Shown here: piece by piece, positions 45,244 to 53,403 of the stretch
Position numbering within the stretch: position 1 is the stretch's first letter
How the letters are laid out: the number at the start of each line of letters is the position of its first letter
Assembly: GCF_030813515.1 (NCBI RefSeq)
Contig: NZ_JAUSUK010000001.1
Coordinates: forward strand, 1,736,001 to 1,800,000
Direction: 5' to 3'
DNA length: 64,000 nucleotides
Source of the DNA: Rhodopseudomonas julia
GTDB taxonomy: Bacteria; Pseudomonadota; Alphaproteobacteria; Rhizobiales; Afifellaceae
Notes under the pieces: model-generated
Database searches by the model: none
The model's input: the letters and a program-made list of their open reading frames with translations, nothing else
Told to the model about the DNA's origin: nothing
Position numbers and translations under genes: made by a program

Positions 45244-46386
45244 CTAATGGCGATAGGACGGATGCCAGAATGTCAGCGCCCGCTCGATCATGGCGACGAG
45301 GCCGTAAAAGAGCGATCCGGCGATCGCCGCGACGGTGATCTCCGCCCAGACCATGTCGATGTTCATGCGCCCGACTTCGGTCGAAATGCGGAAACCCATG
45401 CCGACGATCGGCGTGCCAAAAAACTCTGCAACAATCGCGCCAATGAGGGCGAGGGTGGAGTTGATCTTGAGGGCGTTGAAGATGAAGGGCAGCGCCGCGG
45501 GCAGGCGCAGCTTGATGAGCGACTGGGTGTGGGTCGCCGCATAGGTGCGCATGAGGTCGCGCTCCATGGCGCCGGCGGCATTGAGGCCCGAAACCGTGTT
45601 CACCAGCATCGGAAAGAAGGTCATGACGACGACGACGGCCGCCTTCGACGGCCAGTCGAAGCCGAACCACATCACCATGATCGGGGCGATGCCGACGATC
45701 GGAAGCGCCGAGACGAGGTTGCCGACGGGCAGGAGCCCCCGCTTCAGGAAGGGCACGCGGTCGACGAGAAGGGCAAGGAGAAAGCCCGCGCCGCAGCCCA
45801 TCGCATAGCCGGCAATGACTGCCTTCAAAAAGGTCTGCCTGAAATCGGCCCAGAGCGTGGGAAGCGAGGAGGCAAAGGTGACGGCAATGGCGCTCGGCGG
45901 CGGCAGGAGCACCGGCGGTACGCCGAAGCCGCGCACCAGGCATTCCCACAAGATCAGGAGCCACAATCCGAAGACGACGGGTACGGCGAGCGAGAAGGCG
46001 CGGCGGAGAGGCGTCGGCCGCCCCTCCGTCAGGCGCGCGAGATCACGCATCACCTGGACGGTGAGAAGCGCGCTCGCCGTCAATGCCGCCCAATAACCGA
46101 GGCCCGCCCGCCCTTCGACGGTCGACAGAAGCGCCAAGAGAAGGCCGAAGGCGGCGGTTGCGATGACGCAGTTGAGGAGAAGGCGGAGGCCTACGATGCG
46201 CGGCCAGCCCGTCGTCGGGACGACGAGGAGAAGGGCGGCCAGCAGGAGCGAGGAACCGGCGACGCGCGAACCTCCCTCGGCAACCGGCAGCGGCAGTGCG
46301 ACAATCGCCATGATCGCCGCGAGGAGCGTGAGAAGAAATGCGCCCCGGCTCTGCGGCCGCTCGGCGGTGACGTGCGCCGCGCTCAC
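45244..46386 (-). CDS. ABC transporter permease (SsuC/TauC type)
   Basis: A 380-residue permease. The C-terminal 250 residues carry the BPD_transp_1 domain with the EAA-like loop RTYAATHTQSLIKLRLPAAL and FNALKINSTLALIGAIVAEF. The N-terminal 120 residues add several extra hydrophobic helices (FLLTLLAAIMAIVALPLPVA; SSLLLAALLLVVPTTGW), so it is longer than the usual 250-300. It starts at a GTG that overlaps the stop of the upstream permease (GTGA). It ends 32 bp before the binding-protein gene. Confidence 0.9.
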   Translation of the reverse strand: MSAAHVTAERPQSRGAFLLTLLAAIMAIVALPLPVAEGGSRVAGSSLLLAALLLVVPTTGWPRIVGLRLLLNCVIATAAFGLLLALLSTVEGRAGLGYWAALTASALLTVQVMRDLARLTEGRPTPLRRAFSLAVPVVFGLWLLILWECLVRGFGVPPVLLPPPSAIAVTFASSLPTLWADFRQTFLKAVIAGYAMGCGAGFLLALLVDRVPFLKRGLLPVGNLVSALPIVGIAPIMVMWFGFDWPSKAAVVVVMTFFPMLVNTVSGLNAAGAMERDLMRTYAATHTQSLIKLRLPAALPFIFNALKINSTLALIGAIVAEFFGTPIVGMGFRISTEVGRMNIDMVWAEITVAAIAGSLFYGLVAMIERALTFWHPSYRH

Positions 46387-47315
46387 GCCTTCACCCCCAT
46401 GCGGCGCAACACCATACGGTCGGCCAAGCCGACGATGGTGACGAGGATCGCCGCCATGAATGCTGCCACCAACAGGGCCGACCAGATCTGGACCGTCTGG
46501 CCGTAATAGGAGCCGGAGAGGAGGCGGGCGCCTAGCCCGGCGCGGGCGCCGGTCGGCATCTCGCCGACGATCGCACCGACCAGCGAAATGGCGATCGCCA
46601 CTTTGAGGCTCGCAAACAGGAAGGGCATCGCGGCCGGCAGGCGCAGCTTCCACATCGTCTGGGCCGGGCTTGCCGAATAGGTGCGCATGAGATCGAGCAG
46701 CATCGGGTCGGGGGATCTCAGCCCCTTCACCATGCCGACGGCGACCGGGAAGAAGGCGAGATAGGCGGAGACGGTGCCTTTCGCCCAGATCGGCGCCACG
46801 TTGAGCGAGCCGAGGACGACGACGATCATCGGCGCGATCGCCAGGATCGGGATCGTCTGCGAGGTGATGATCCAGGGCATAAGGCTCTTGTCGAGCGTGC
46901 GCGAGGAGACGATGCCGATCGCCAGCACGATGCCGAGAAGCGTGCCGATGCCGAAGCCGGTGAGCGTGGAGGCAAGCGTTACCCAGCCGTGATAGACGAG
47001 GCTGCGCTTCGAGGTCGGCTTCACCTCGACGGTCGTCTTCCAGATCTCTGCGGCGACCTGGTGCGGGGCAGGCAGGACCGGGCGCTCCTGGGCGTAGGTG
47101 GCGGCGGCGAAATCGATGAAACTCCGCTCGATGCCGGCGCGACGGTCACGGTCGATCTGCTGCGGGGCGTTGAGATAGATCGCGCCCGCATACCAGATGA
47201 GAATGAGGGCGGCGACGACAACGAGGACCGGGCCCGTCTGGCCAGCGAAGATGCGCTGAACCCACACCCGCGGCGCATAGCCGACCCCGCCGCCAGGCTC
47301 CGCAATTTCACTCAT
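46383..47315 (-). CDS. ABC transporter permease (SsuC/TauC type)
   Basis: A 310-residue inner-membrane permease of the same family as its neighbour, forming a heterodimeric channel. After one N-terminal helix (VLVVVAALILIWYAGAIYLN) comes a periplasmic stretch and the BPD_transp_1 domain (HGWVTLASTLTGFGIGTLLG), with the coupling loop MRTYSASPAQTMWKLRLPAA. The ATG (MSEIAEPGGG) is chosen over an upstream start that would run into a palindromic repeat. It is separated from the ATPase gene by 195 bp holding that repeat. Confidence 0.91.
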   Translation of the reverse strand: MSEIAEPGGGVGYAPRVWVQRIFAGQTGPVLVVVAALILIWYAGAIYLNAPQQIDRDRRAGIERSFIDFAAATYAQERPVLPAPHQVAAEIWKTTVEVKPTSKRSLVYHGWVTLASTLTGFGIGTLLGIVLAIGIVSSRTLDKSLMPWIITSQTIPILAIAPMIVVVLGSLNVAPIWAKGTVSAYLAFFPVAVGMVKGLRSPDPMLLDLMRTYSASPAQTMWKLRLPAAMPFLFASLKVAIAISLVGAIVGEMPTGARAGLGARLLSGSYYGQTVQIWSALLVAAFMAAILVTIVGLADRMVLRRMGVKA

Positions 47316-47375
47316 AGGCGGGGCTCTCCGATTGGGCTTTCGGGCGGACAAGCGGCCGCCTTCAGGTCTTCGTTC

Positions 47376-47415
47376 GACCCCCACCCCTGTCCCCTCCCCA
47401 CAAGGGGGAGGGGGA
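47376..47415. repeat. Dispersed palindromic repeat, copy 1
   Basis: A C-rich half followed by a G-rich half that folds into a hairpin (CCCCCTTGTGGGG-type on the minus strand). It lies in the 195-bp gap inside the ABC transporter operon. Its reverse complement matches copy 3 (50430-50470) at 39 of 41 positions. Translated through, it gives the familiar artefact DPHPCPLPTRGRG. Confidence 0.85.
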
Positions 47416-47510
47416 CGCCAGTTGCGTCGCCGCCGCCCTGCTGTTTCAGGCCGGCTTGTGAGCGCAAAAACGCCCTGGTCGGATCGATCTCAAGGTCGCT
47501 CTCCGACATC

Positions 47511-48353
47511 TCAGTCCTCATAGGAATGGCCGGCGCGGAGGCCTTCGCGGACGCGGTGGGCGATTGCCAGGAATTCCGGCGTCTCGCGGATGTCGAGGCC
47601 GCGGTCGCGGGGCAGGCCGCAATCGATGACGTCGTAGATGCGGCCCGGACGCGGCGACATGACGACGATCTTCGAGGACAGAAACACCGCTTCGGGGATC
47701 GAATGGGTGACGAAGACGATGGTCTTGTTGGTCTTGGCCCAGAGCTGCAAGAGCTGTTCGTTGAGGTGATCGCGGACGATCTCGTCGAGCGCGCCAAAAG
47801 GCTCGTCCATCAGGAGAAGATCCGGTTCCACGGCAAGAGCGCGGGCGATGGAGGCACGCTGCTGCATGCCGCCGGAAAGCTGCCAGGGAAATTTGCGCTC
47901 AAACCCCGCCAGGTTGACGAGATCGAGGTTCTTTTTGACCCGCTTCTGCTGTTCCGCCTTCGGCAGACCCATGATTTCGAGCGGCAAAGCGACGTTTTTG
48001 GCGATGGTGCGCCAGGGATAAAGCGCCGCCGCCTGAAAGACATAGCCGTAGGAGCGCTCGCGCCGCGCCGCATCGGGCGAGACGCCGTTGACGGTGATCT
48101 CACCCGACGTCGGCTGTTCGAGATCGGCGATGACGCGCAGCAAGGTGGTCTTGCCGCAACCGGACGGGCCGATCAGCGAGACGAACTCGCCGCGATGGAT
48201 CGCAAGATCGATGTCGGCAAGCGCCTGGACGGGGCCGTCGGCCGTCTGAAAGGTCAAGGACAGGCCGGAGGTGGCGATGACGGCACCGGTGGGTGCCGGT
48301 TTGGGTGGTGCGGCGTTCGCGGCCGGTGAGGCCGCGGTTTCAGCTTCGACCAT
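47511..48353 (-). CDS. ABC transporter ATP-binding protein (SsuB/TauB type)
   Basis: A 280-residue ATPase energising the two permeases. Walker A is SLIGPSGCGKTTLLRVIADL, Q loop YVFQAAALYPWRT, signature WQLSGGMQQRASIARALAVE, Walker B DLLLMDEPFGALDEIVRDHL, and H loop IVFVTHSIPEAVFLS. A Pro/Ala-rich N-terminal stretch of 25 residues precedes the domain. It is 59 bp after the dihydropyrimidinase gene on the same strand, tying import to catabolism. Confidence 0.95.
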   Translation of the reverse strand: MVEAETAASPAANAAPPKPAPTGAVIATSGLSLTFQTADGPVQALADIDLAIHRGEFVSLIGPSGCGKTTLLRVIADLEQPTSGEITVNGVSPDAARRERSYGYVFQAAALYPWRTIAKNVALPLEIMGLPKAEQQKRVKKNLDLVNLAGFERKFPWQLSGGMQQRASIARALAVEPDLLLMDEPFGALDEIVRDHLNEQLLQLWAKTNKTIVFVTHSIPEAVFLSSKIVVMSPRPGRIYDVIDCGLPRDRGLDIRETPEFLAIAHRVREGLRAGHSYED

Positions 48354-48412
48354 GGGCCTCTAGGCTCCCGAATGCGTTGATGGGATGAAAGAGGCGTTGC
48401 GCATGTGGCTCC

Positions 48413-49867
48413 TCAAACACCTGCCGGAATGCCCGCGCGCTCCACGCGGCGCGGCGCCGTGAGCTCCTTCCACGTCGACAGAGCTTTCGCAACCGGCGGA
48501 TTGGCCGGACGCTCCACGAAGCGGCCGTCGCCGGTGCCCGCCTTCACCTCGCCCTCCTCATAGGCGACGCGACCGCGCGACAGGGTCATCCGCGGCAGGC
48601 CATGCACGGGCATGCCTTCGAAGACCGTGTAATCGATCGCCGATTTCTGGCTTGCTGCCGTGATCGTCTTCGTCGCTTCGGGGTCCCAGATGATGATGTC
48701 GGCATCGGCGCCTTCGACGATCGCGCCCTTCCGCGGATAGATGTTGAGGATCTTGGCGATGTTGGTGGAGGTGGCGGCGACGAATTCGTTCATCGTCAGG
48801 CGCCCCGTCCGGACGCCATAGGTCCACAGGAGCGGCAGACGTTCCTCGATGCCGCCGGTGCCGTTCGGGATCTTGGTGAAGTCTTCGAGGCCCATGCGCT
48901 TCTGGTCCGTCGTGAAGGCGCAATGGTCGGTGGCGACGACCTGGAGAGAACCCGCGGCAAGCCCCGCCCAGAGCGAGTTCTGATGGTCCTTGCTGCGGAA
49001 GGGGGGCGACATCACCCGGCGCGCGGCATAGTCCCAATCGTCGTTCAGATACTCCGTCTCGTCGAGGAGGAGATGCTGGATGAGCGGCTCGCCGAAGACG
49101 CGCATGCCCTTCTGGCGCGCCCGGCGGATCGCCTCATGCGTCTGCTCGCAGGAGACATGCACGATATAAAGCGGCACGCCCGCCTGGTCGGCGATCATGA
49201 TGGCGCGGTTGGCGGCCTCACCCTCGACTTCCGGCGGGCGCGAAAAGCCGTGCGCTTCCGGGCCGTTGTTGCCTTCGGCGAGAAGCTTCTGCTGCAGGAA
49301 GGCGACGACATCGCCGTTTTCGGCATGGACGAGCGGCATAGCCCCGATCTCCGCGCAGCGGGAGAAGGAGGCGAACATCTCGTCGTCATTCACCATCAAG
49401 GAGCCCTTATAGGCCATGAAATGCTTGAAGGTGTTGATGCCTTGCTCGACGACCTTCGGCATCTCGTCGAAGACCTGCTTGTCCCACCAGGTGATGGCCA
49501 TGTGGAAGGAATAGTCGGTGCGCGCTTTTCCAGCCTTCTGGTACCATTGCTGGAGCGCATCGATGAGGCCCTGGTTCGGCGCCGGCAGGCAGAAATCGAC
49601 CGTCATCGTGGTGCCGCCGGCGAGCGCCGCGGCGGTGCCGGAATCGAAATCGTCGGTGGAATGCGTGCCCATGAAGGGCATTTCCATATGGGTGTGCGGG
49701 TCGATGCCGCCCGGCATCACGTAGCAGCCGGTCGCATCGATCACATGATCGGCGTCGTGATTGAGGTCCGGCCCGACCGCCACGATCTTGTCGTGCTGGA
49801 TGAAGACGTCGGCCTTGTAGGTGCGGTCAGCGGTGACGACCGTTCCACCCTTGATGATCTTGGTCAT
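48413..49867 (-). CDS. hydA: Dihydropyrimidinase (D-hydantoinase)
   Basis: A 484-residue cyclic amidohydrolase opening dihydrouracil or dihydrothymine to N-carbamoyl-beta-amino acids, step 2 of reductive pyrimidine degradation. It shows the zinc motif GGIDPHTHMEMPFMGTHSTD, the carbamylated-lysine segment INTFKHFMAYKGSLMVNDDE, PLVHAENGD, YIVHVSCEQTHEAI and the catalytic Asp in VVATDHCAFTTDQK. Such enzymes also hydrolyse hydantoins. It lies in a leftward gene series amidase - (DUF559 remnant) - hydA - ABC transporter. Confidence 0.95.
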   Translation of the reverse strand: MTKIIKGGTVVTADRTYKADVFIQHDKIVAVGPDLNHDADHVIDATGCYVMPGGIDPHTHMEMPFMGTHSTDDFDSGTAAALAGGTTMTVDFCLPAPNQGLIDALQQWYQKAGKARTDYSFHMAITWWDKQVFDEMPKVVEQGINTFKHFMAYKGSLMVNDDEMFASFSRCAEIGAMPLVHAENGDVVAFLQQKLLAEGNNGPEAHGFSRPPEVEGEAANRAIMIADQAGVPLYIVHVSCEQTHEAIRRARQKGMRVFGEPLIQHLLLDETEYLNDDWDYAARRVMSPPFRSKDHQNSLWAGLAAGSLQVVATDHCAFTTDQKRMGLEDFTKIPNGTGGIEERLPLLWTYGVRTGRLTMNEFVAATSTNIAKILNIYPRKGAIVEGADADIIIWDPEATKTITAASQKSAIDYTVFEGMPVHGLPRMTLSRGRVAYEEGEVKAGTGDGRFVERPANPPVAKALSTWKELTAPRRVERAGIPAGV

Positions 49868-49912
49868 GGCGCTCTTGCTCCCCTAAACTCTTTTCCGGAC
49901 TTGCACTCCGAA

Positions 49913-49950
49913 GACCCCCACCCTCATTCCCTCCCCAGGGGGAGGGATGA
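49913..49950. repeat. Dispersed palindromic repeat, copy 2
   Basis: A shorter copy in the same orientation as copy 1 (GACCCCCACCCTCATTCCCT, then CCCCAGGGGGAGGGATGA). It lies 46 bp upstream of hydA and 98 bp beyond the end of the DUF559 remnant, opposite in orientation to copy 3 on the other side. Confidence 0.8.
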
Positions 49951-50048
49951 CCACTCTGCCCCGCCCAGCTTCTGCAATCGAGGCTTTGTCTGTGGCTGGG
50001 GCTCGCCCTCGAGATCTGCGCTTCGCGCGGAACGGGGGATTTCTCTTC

Positions 50049-50409
50049 TCACGCAATCCCCAGCTCCCGCAGGATTTCCTCCACGCATCCGTCGAAGGCT
50101 TCGTCGATCTCGGCGGTCGAAAAGCGCAAGATGCGATATCCTTGAGTTTTCAGCCACGCATCTCTTGTGCGATCTCTCGCAGCGGTTCTGCTGGTGGCCA
50201 TCCACTTCGATGACGAGCTTCTCGGAGTGAACGGCAAAATCGGAGATATACGGCCCTATCGGTGCCTGCCTTCGCACGTGAACCCCATGGAGCCGGCGAA
50301 GCTCGCGCAGCTCGTTCCATAGCTTCCTCTCGCCGAGCGTCATGTCGCGCCGGAATGCGCGCGCCAGGCCGATCGTCCGAGATCCGATCGTGGAGGGTGT
50401 CATCGGCAT
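50049..50409 (-). pseudogene. DUF559 (Vsr-like endonuclease domain) gene, frameshifted
   Basis: The first part reads MTLGERKLWNELRELRRLHG, VRRQAPIGPYISDFAVHSEK and LVIEVDGHQ in one frame. The second part, RTAARDRTRDAWLKTQGYRI followed by LRFSTAEIDEAFDGCVEEIL, is in another. Together they give a normal DUF559 domain of about 118 residues; the frames change near 50185-50196 (CACCAGCAGAACC), as if one base was gained or two lost. The domain belongs to the Vsr/MutH-like nuclease fold, with the EVDG strand. The gene is bracketed by inverted copies of a palindromic repeat. A sequencing error could also produce the shift. Confidence 0.82.
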
Positions 50410-50429
50410 GACCCGACAAGCATGGCATA

Positions 50430-50470
50430 TCCCCCTCCCCCCTGTGGGGAGGGGATAGGGGTGGGGGTCG
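50430..50470. repeat. Dispersed palindromic repeat, copy 3
   Basis: TCCCCCTCCCCCCTGTGGGG followed by a G-rich half, 21 bp upstream of the DUF559 start. It is inverted relative to copies 1 and 2 and differs from the complement of copy 1 at only two of 41 positions. Confidence 0.85.
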
Positions 50471-50537
50471 AAGGAGACCGTACCGAACATCTCATCCGAT
50501 CCTCCCTGAGCCCGAACGCTTCGGCAGTGAGTGCCGC

Positions 50538-51806
50538 TCAGCTCACAATCTCCGCTGTTTCGAGTACTGCGTGGAAGAGGACATTGGCGCCGGCCTCGGC
50601 CCATTCCTTGGAGATGTCTTCGTCTTCATTGTGCGACAGGCCGTCGACGCAGGGGCACATGACCATGGTGGCGGGGGCGACCTTCGCCGCCCAGCAGGCG
50701 TCGTGGCCGGCGCCCGACACGATGTCCATGTGGGCGTAACCGAGCGTTTCGGCGGCCTTGCGCACGGTGGCGACGAGCTCGGGCGTGAAGGTGACCGGAT
50801 CGAAATGGCCAACCGCCTCCACCTCGCAGCCGACGCCGATCTCGGAACAGATATCGGCCGCCTCCTTCTCGATGCGGGCGCGCATGCCGTCGAGCTTCTC
50901 CTGATCGACGGTGCGGATATCGACGGTGAAGACGACCTTGCCGGGCAGGACGTTGCGGGAGTTCGGCTGGAACGTCACCTGGCCGACACCGCCGACGGCG
51001 TTCGGCTGGGCGTCCATCGCCACCTTCTGCACCATCTCAAAGATGCGGGCCATGGCGAGACCGGCATTGACGCGCATCGCCATCGGCGTCGAGCCGGTAT
51101 GGGCTTCCTTGCCGGTCAGCGTGAATTCCAGCCACCACAGGCCCTGGCAATGGGTGACGACGCCGATCTCCTTGTTCTCGGCTTCGAGGATCGGACCCTG
51201 CTCGATGTGAAGCTCGTAATAGGCGTGCATCTTGCGCGCGCCGACTGTCTCGTCGCCCTTCCAGCCGATGCGGGCGAGTTCCTCGCCGAAGGTTTTGCCT
51301 TCGAGATCCTTGCGGCCATAGGCGTAATCGAGCGTGTGAACGCCGGCGAAGACGCCGGAGGCGAGCATCGCCGGGGCAAAGCGCGCACCTTCCTCGTTCG
51401 TCCAGTTGACGACGACGATCGGGTGCTTCGTCTTGATGTTGAGGTCGTTGAGCGAACGCACGGCTTCCAGCGCGCCGAGCACGCCCAGAACGCCGTCATA
51501 GCGGCCGCCGGTCGGTTGGGTGTCGAGATGCGATCCGACATAGACGGGCAGGGCATCCGGGTCGGTGCCTTCGCGACGGGCGAACATCGTCCCCATCTCG
51601 TCGATCCCCATCGAAAGGCCGGCCTCGTCGCACCATTTCTTGAACAGGCGACGCCCCTCGGCGTCGTCATCGGTCAAGGTCTGGCGGTTGTTGCCCCCGC
51701 GCAGGCCCGGTCCGATCTCGGCCATTTCGTGGATGGAGTTCCACAGCCGGTCGGCATTGATCCGCAGATTGGAGTCCACAGCATTCCCCCCTGTGGTTTC
51801 TGCCAT
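50538..51806 (-). CDS. Zn-dependent N-carbamoyl-beta-alanine amidase (M20 family)
   Basis: A 422-residue M20-type amidohydrolase (HyuC/AmaB/PydC group). Metal-site blocks are VYVGSHLDTQPTGGRYDGVL, VVNWTNEEGARFAPAMLASG, YYELHIEQGPILEAENKEIG and the C-terminal VSGAGHDACWAAKVAPATMV with LSHNEDE. The dimerisation domain includes GKEAHTGSTPM. By context it hydrolyses N-carbamoyl-beta-alanine (or the 2-methyl form) to beta-alanine, CO2 and ammonia, step 3 of the reductive pyrimidine pathway. A RutR-type box sits 15 bp before its ATG. Confidence 0.94.
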   Translation of the reverse strand: MAETTGGNAVDSNLRINADRLWNSIHEMAEIGPGLRGGNNRQTLTDDDAEGRRLFKKWCDEAGLSMGIDEMGTMFARREGTDPDALPVYVGSHLDTQPTGGRYDGVLGVLGALEAVRSLNDLNIKTKHPIVVVNWTNEEGARFAPAMLASGVFAGVHTLDYAYGRKDLEGKTFGEELARIGWKGDETVGARKMHAYYELHIEQGPILEAENKEIGVVTHCQGLWWLEFTLTGKEAHTGSTPMAMRVNAGLAMARIFEMVQKVAMDAQPNAVGGVGQVTFQPNSRNVLPGKVVFTVDIRTVDQEKLDGMRARIEKEAADICSEIGVGCEVEAVGHFDPVTFTPELVATVRKAAETLGYAHMDIVSGAGHDACWAAKVAPATMVMCPCVDGLSHNEDEDISKEWAEAGANVLFHAVLETAEIVS

Positions 51807-51820
51807 GCGGGGCAGAAAAC

Positions 51821-51836
51821 TTGACTAAATGGTCAA
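51821..51836. promoter_or_regulatory. RutR-type operator upstream of the amidase gene
   Basis: TTGACTAAATGGTCAA matches the RutR consensus TTGACCA-N2-TGGTCAA at 13 of 14 specified positions. It lies between the divergent amidase and rutR-like genes, 15 bp from the amidase ATG, a repressing position. A further half site CGGTCAA is at 51864-51870. Confidence 0.8.
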
Positions 51837-51889
51837 ATCTCACGCTAGGTGTGGCCCAATTAACGGTCAAGGCGAAAAGCTGGACTGAC

Positions 51890-51906
51890 TGCCTAGCAAG
51901 TAGGCA
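51890..51906. promoter_or_regulatory. Inverted repeat just before the rutR-like gene
   Basis: TGCCTA and TAGGCA with a 5-base spacer, 20 bp before the ATG of the TetR regulator. It may be a leader hairpin affecting translation or a second operator; its sequence is unlike the RutR boxes. Confidence 0.35.
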
Positions 51907-51926
51907 ACTGTCCGGGCGGGGCGAAG

Positions 51927-52556
51927 ATGCTGGATGATGCCATCTCCAACGTGAAGAGAACGCGCATTCAGACCGTCAATCGCGAAGCCATTCTGCAGGC
52001 AGCGCTTTCCGTCTTTTCCGCCTATGGTTATCGCGGAGCCACGCTCGACGAGATCGCCGAAAAGGCGGGGATGTCGAAGCCCAACCTTCTTTATTACTTT
52101 CCACGCAAGAAGAGCCTTTACGTCGCGGTCCTCGAAGAGACGCTGGCGCAATGGCTCGCCCCGCTCGCCACGATGAAGGCCGATGGCGATCCGGCCGACG
52201 AGCTGTCGCGCTATATCGATGCCAAGATCGCCATGTCGCGCGACAATCCGGCGGCGTCGCGGCTTTTTGCGAGCGAGATCCTGCAAGGCGGCGGTGCCAT
52301 CACCGAATTCCTGCATGGGCCGTTGAAGGCGATCGTCGATGAGAAATCCCGCATCATTGCCGATTGGGTCGCGGCCGGCCGCCTCCGGCCGGTCGATCCC
52401 CGCCATCTCATTTTCATGATCTGGGCGACGACCCAGCATTATGCCGATTTCGATGTCCAGGTGCGCGCCGTTCTCGCCTCCGACGATGAGACGCGCTTCG
52501 ACGTGGCGTCCGAGACCGCCAGACGCGTCATTCTCGAGGGCCTTCTGCCTCGCTGA
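51927..52556 (+). CDS. rutR: RutR-like TetR family transcriptional regulator
   Basis: A 209-residue TetR repressor. The N-terminal HTH is typical (NREAILQAALSVFSAYGYRG, LDEIAEKAGMSKPNLLYYFP), followed by KKSLYVAVLEETLAQWLAPL. The C-terminal half (DELSRYIDAKIAMSRDNPAA; IIADWVAAGRLRPVDPRHLI; FMIWATTQHYADFDVQV) matches the RutR ligand domain that binds uracil. It diverges from the amidase gene across a RutR box. By inference it represses the transporter-hydA-amidase genes and preTA until uracil is present. E. coli RutR controls the different Rut pathway. Confidence 0.9.
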   Translation: MLDDAISNVKRTRIQTVNREAILQAALSVFSAYGYRGATLDEIAEKAGMSKPNLLYYFPRKKSLYVAVLEETLAQWLAPLATMKADGDPADELSRYIDAKIAMSRDNPAASRLFASEILQGGGAITEFLHGPLKAIVDEKSRIIADWVAAGRLRPVDPRHLIFMIWATTQHYADFDVQVRAVLASDDETRFDVASETARRVILEGLLPR

Positions 52557-52705
52557 TCGGGCCTCGCTGATCGAGTTGGGCTGACCGGCGTACGCCTCAC
52601 CTCCGCCTCCTTGTCGTCGTCAGAAAGCCGGCTCGCGCAAATATGACTGCGCCAATCGAACGGGTTCCGGCCCGCGCCGTTGATCCCGCAACGAGGGAGG
52701 ATATC

Positions 52706-53224
52706 GTGCGCAATCATCTCAAGATTCTGGCCGCCGCTGCCGTTGTCGGCCTCGGGCTGCAAAGCGTGCGGGCGCTCGCTGCCGAGGCGGATCTGTGGAG
52801 TGCGATCGAAAGCCGGCCGGAGCTTTCTTCACTGGCCGCCGCTGTCGAGAAGGCCGGCCTCAAAGAAACGCTGCAGGGCGATGAGCCGCTCACCCTGCTC
52901 GCGCCTGACAATGTCGCCTTCGAGCAATTGCCGAGCGAGCTTGAAGAGATGCTGAAGAAGCCGGACAGCAAGGAGACGCTCGCCGCTCTCTTGCGCCACC
53001 ATATCGTGGAGGCGGCGCTGCCGACGAAATCCTTCGCTGGCGAGACGGAGGTCGAAACGCTCGATGGTTCCAAACTGACCGTGACCTCGATCGGCGATCA
53101 GCTGATGGTCGGAGAGGCGCGCATCCGCAAGGCGGATATCGCGGCGAGCAACGGCCTGATCGACGTCATCGACAAAGTGCTCGTGCCGGAGGGCTTGATC
53201 GTGCCGGCAAGCGGCGCGGAATAG
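52706..53224 (+). CDS. Secreted fasciclin (FAS1) domain protein
   Basis: A 172-residue exported protein from a GTG behind a GGGAGG ribosome site. The signal peptide is VRNHLKILAAAAVVGLGLQS, cleaved after VRALA. The single FAS1 domain shows LAAAVEKAGLKETLQGDEPL, TLLAPDNVAFEQLP, LAALLRHHIVEAALPT and the C-terminal NGLIDVIDKVLVPEG. FAS1 domains mediate adhesion or surface binding; role here unknown. It lies between rutR and the PKS operon on the same strand. Confidence 0.88.
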   Translation: MRNHLKILAAAAVVGLGLQSVRALAAEADLWSAIESRPELSSLAAAVEKAGLKETLQGDEPLTLLAPDNVAFEQLPSELEEMLKKPDSKETLAALLRHHIVEAALPTKSFAGETEVETLDGSKLTVTSIGDQLMVGEARIRKADIAASNGLIDVIDKVLVPEGLIVPASGAE

Positions 53225-53403
53225 GAGATTTTTTTCTTCGAACCCAAAAATGACCTGATGTGCTGCGCGGCCCTTATGATCGTCTAAAGCAAAACCCTAG
53301 ATCATCGACCTGTCGTTTCTGTCTTGATCGTGCCTTTGTCTTGTCGGGGTGAGCGCTATTTGACCACGTTGAGGACTGCAAAACTCACGCTCACGAGGTC
53401 AAT

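Noticed and set aside
45212-45964. N-terminal extension of the ABC binding protein
   Set aside because: The extension is permease sequence in the wrong frame; a proper signal peptide begins at 45211.
51854-51870. Second complete RutR box between the amidase and rutR
   Set aside because: Only the right half (CGGTCAA) is present; the left half does not match.
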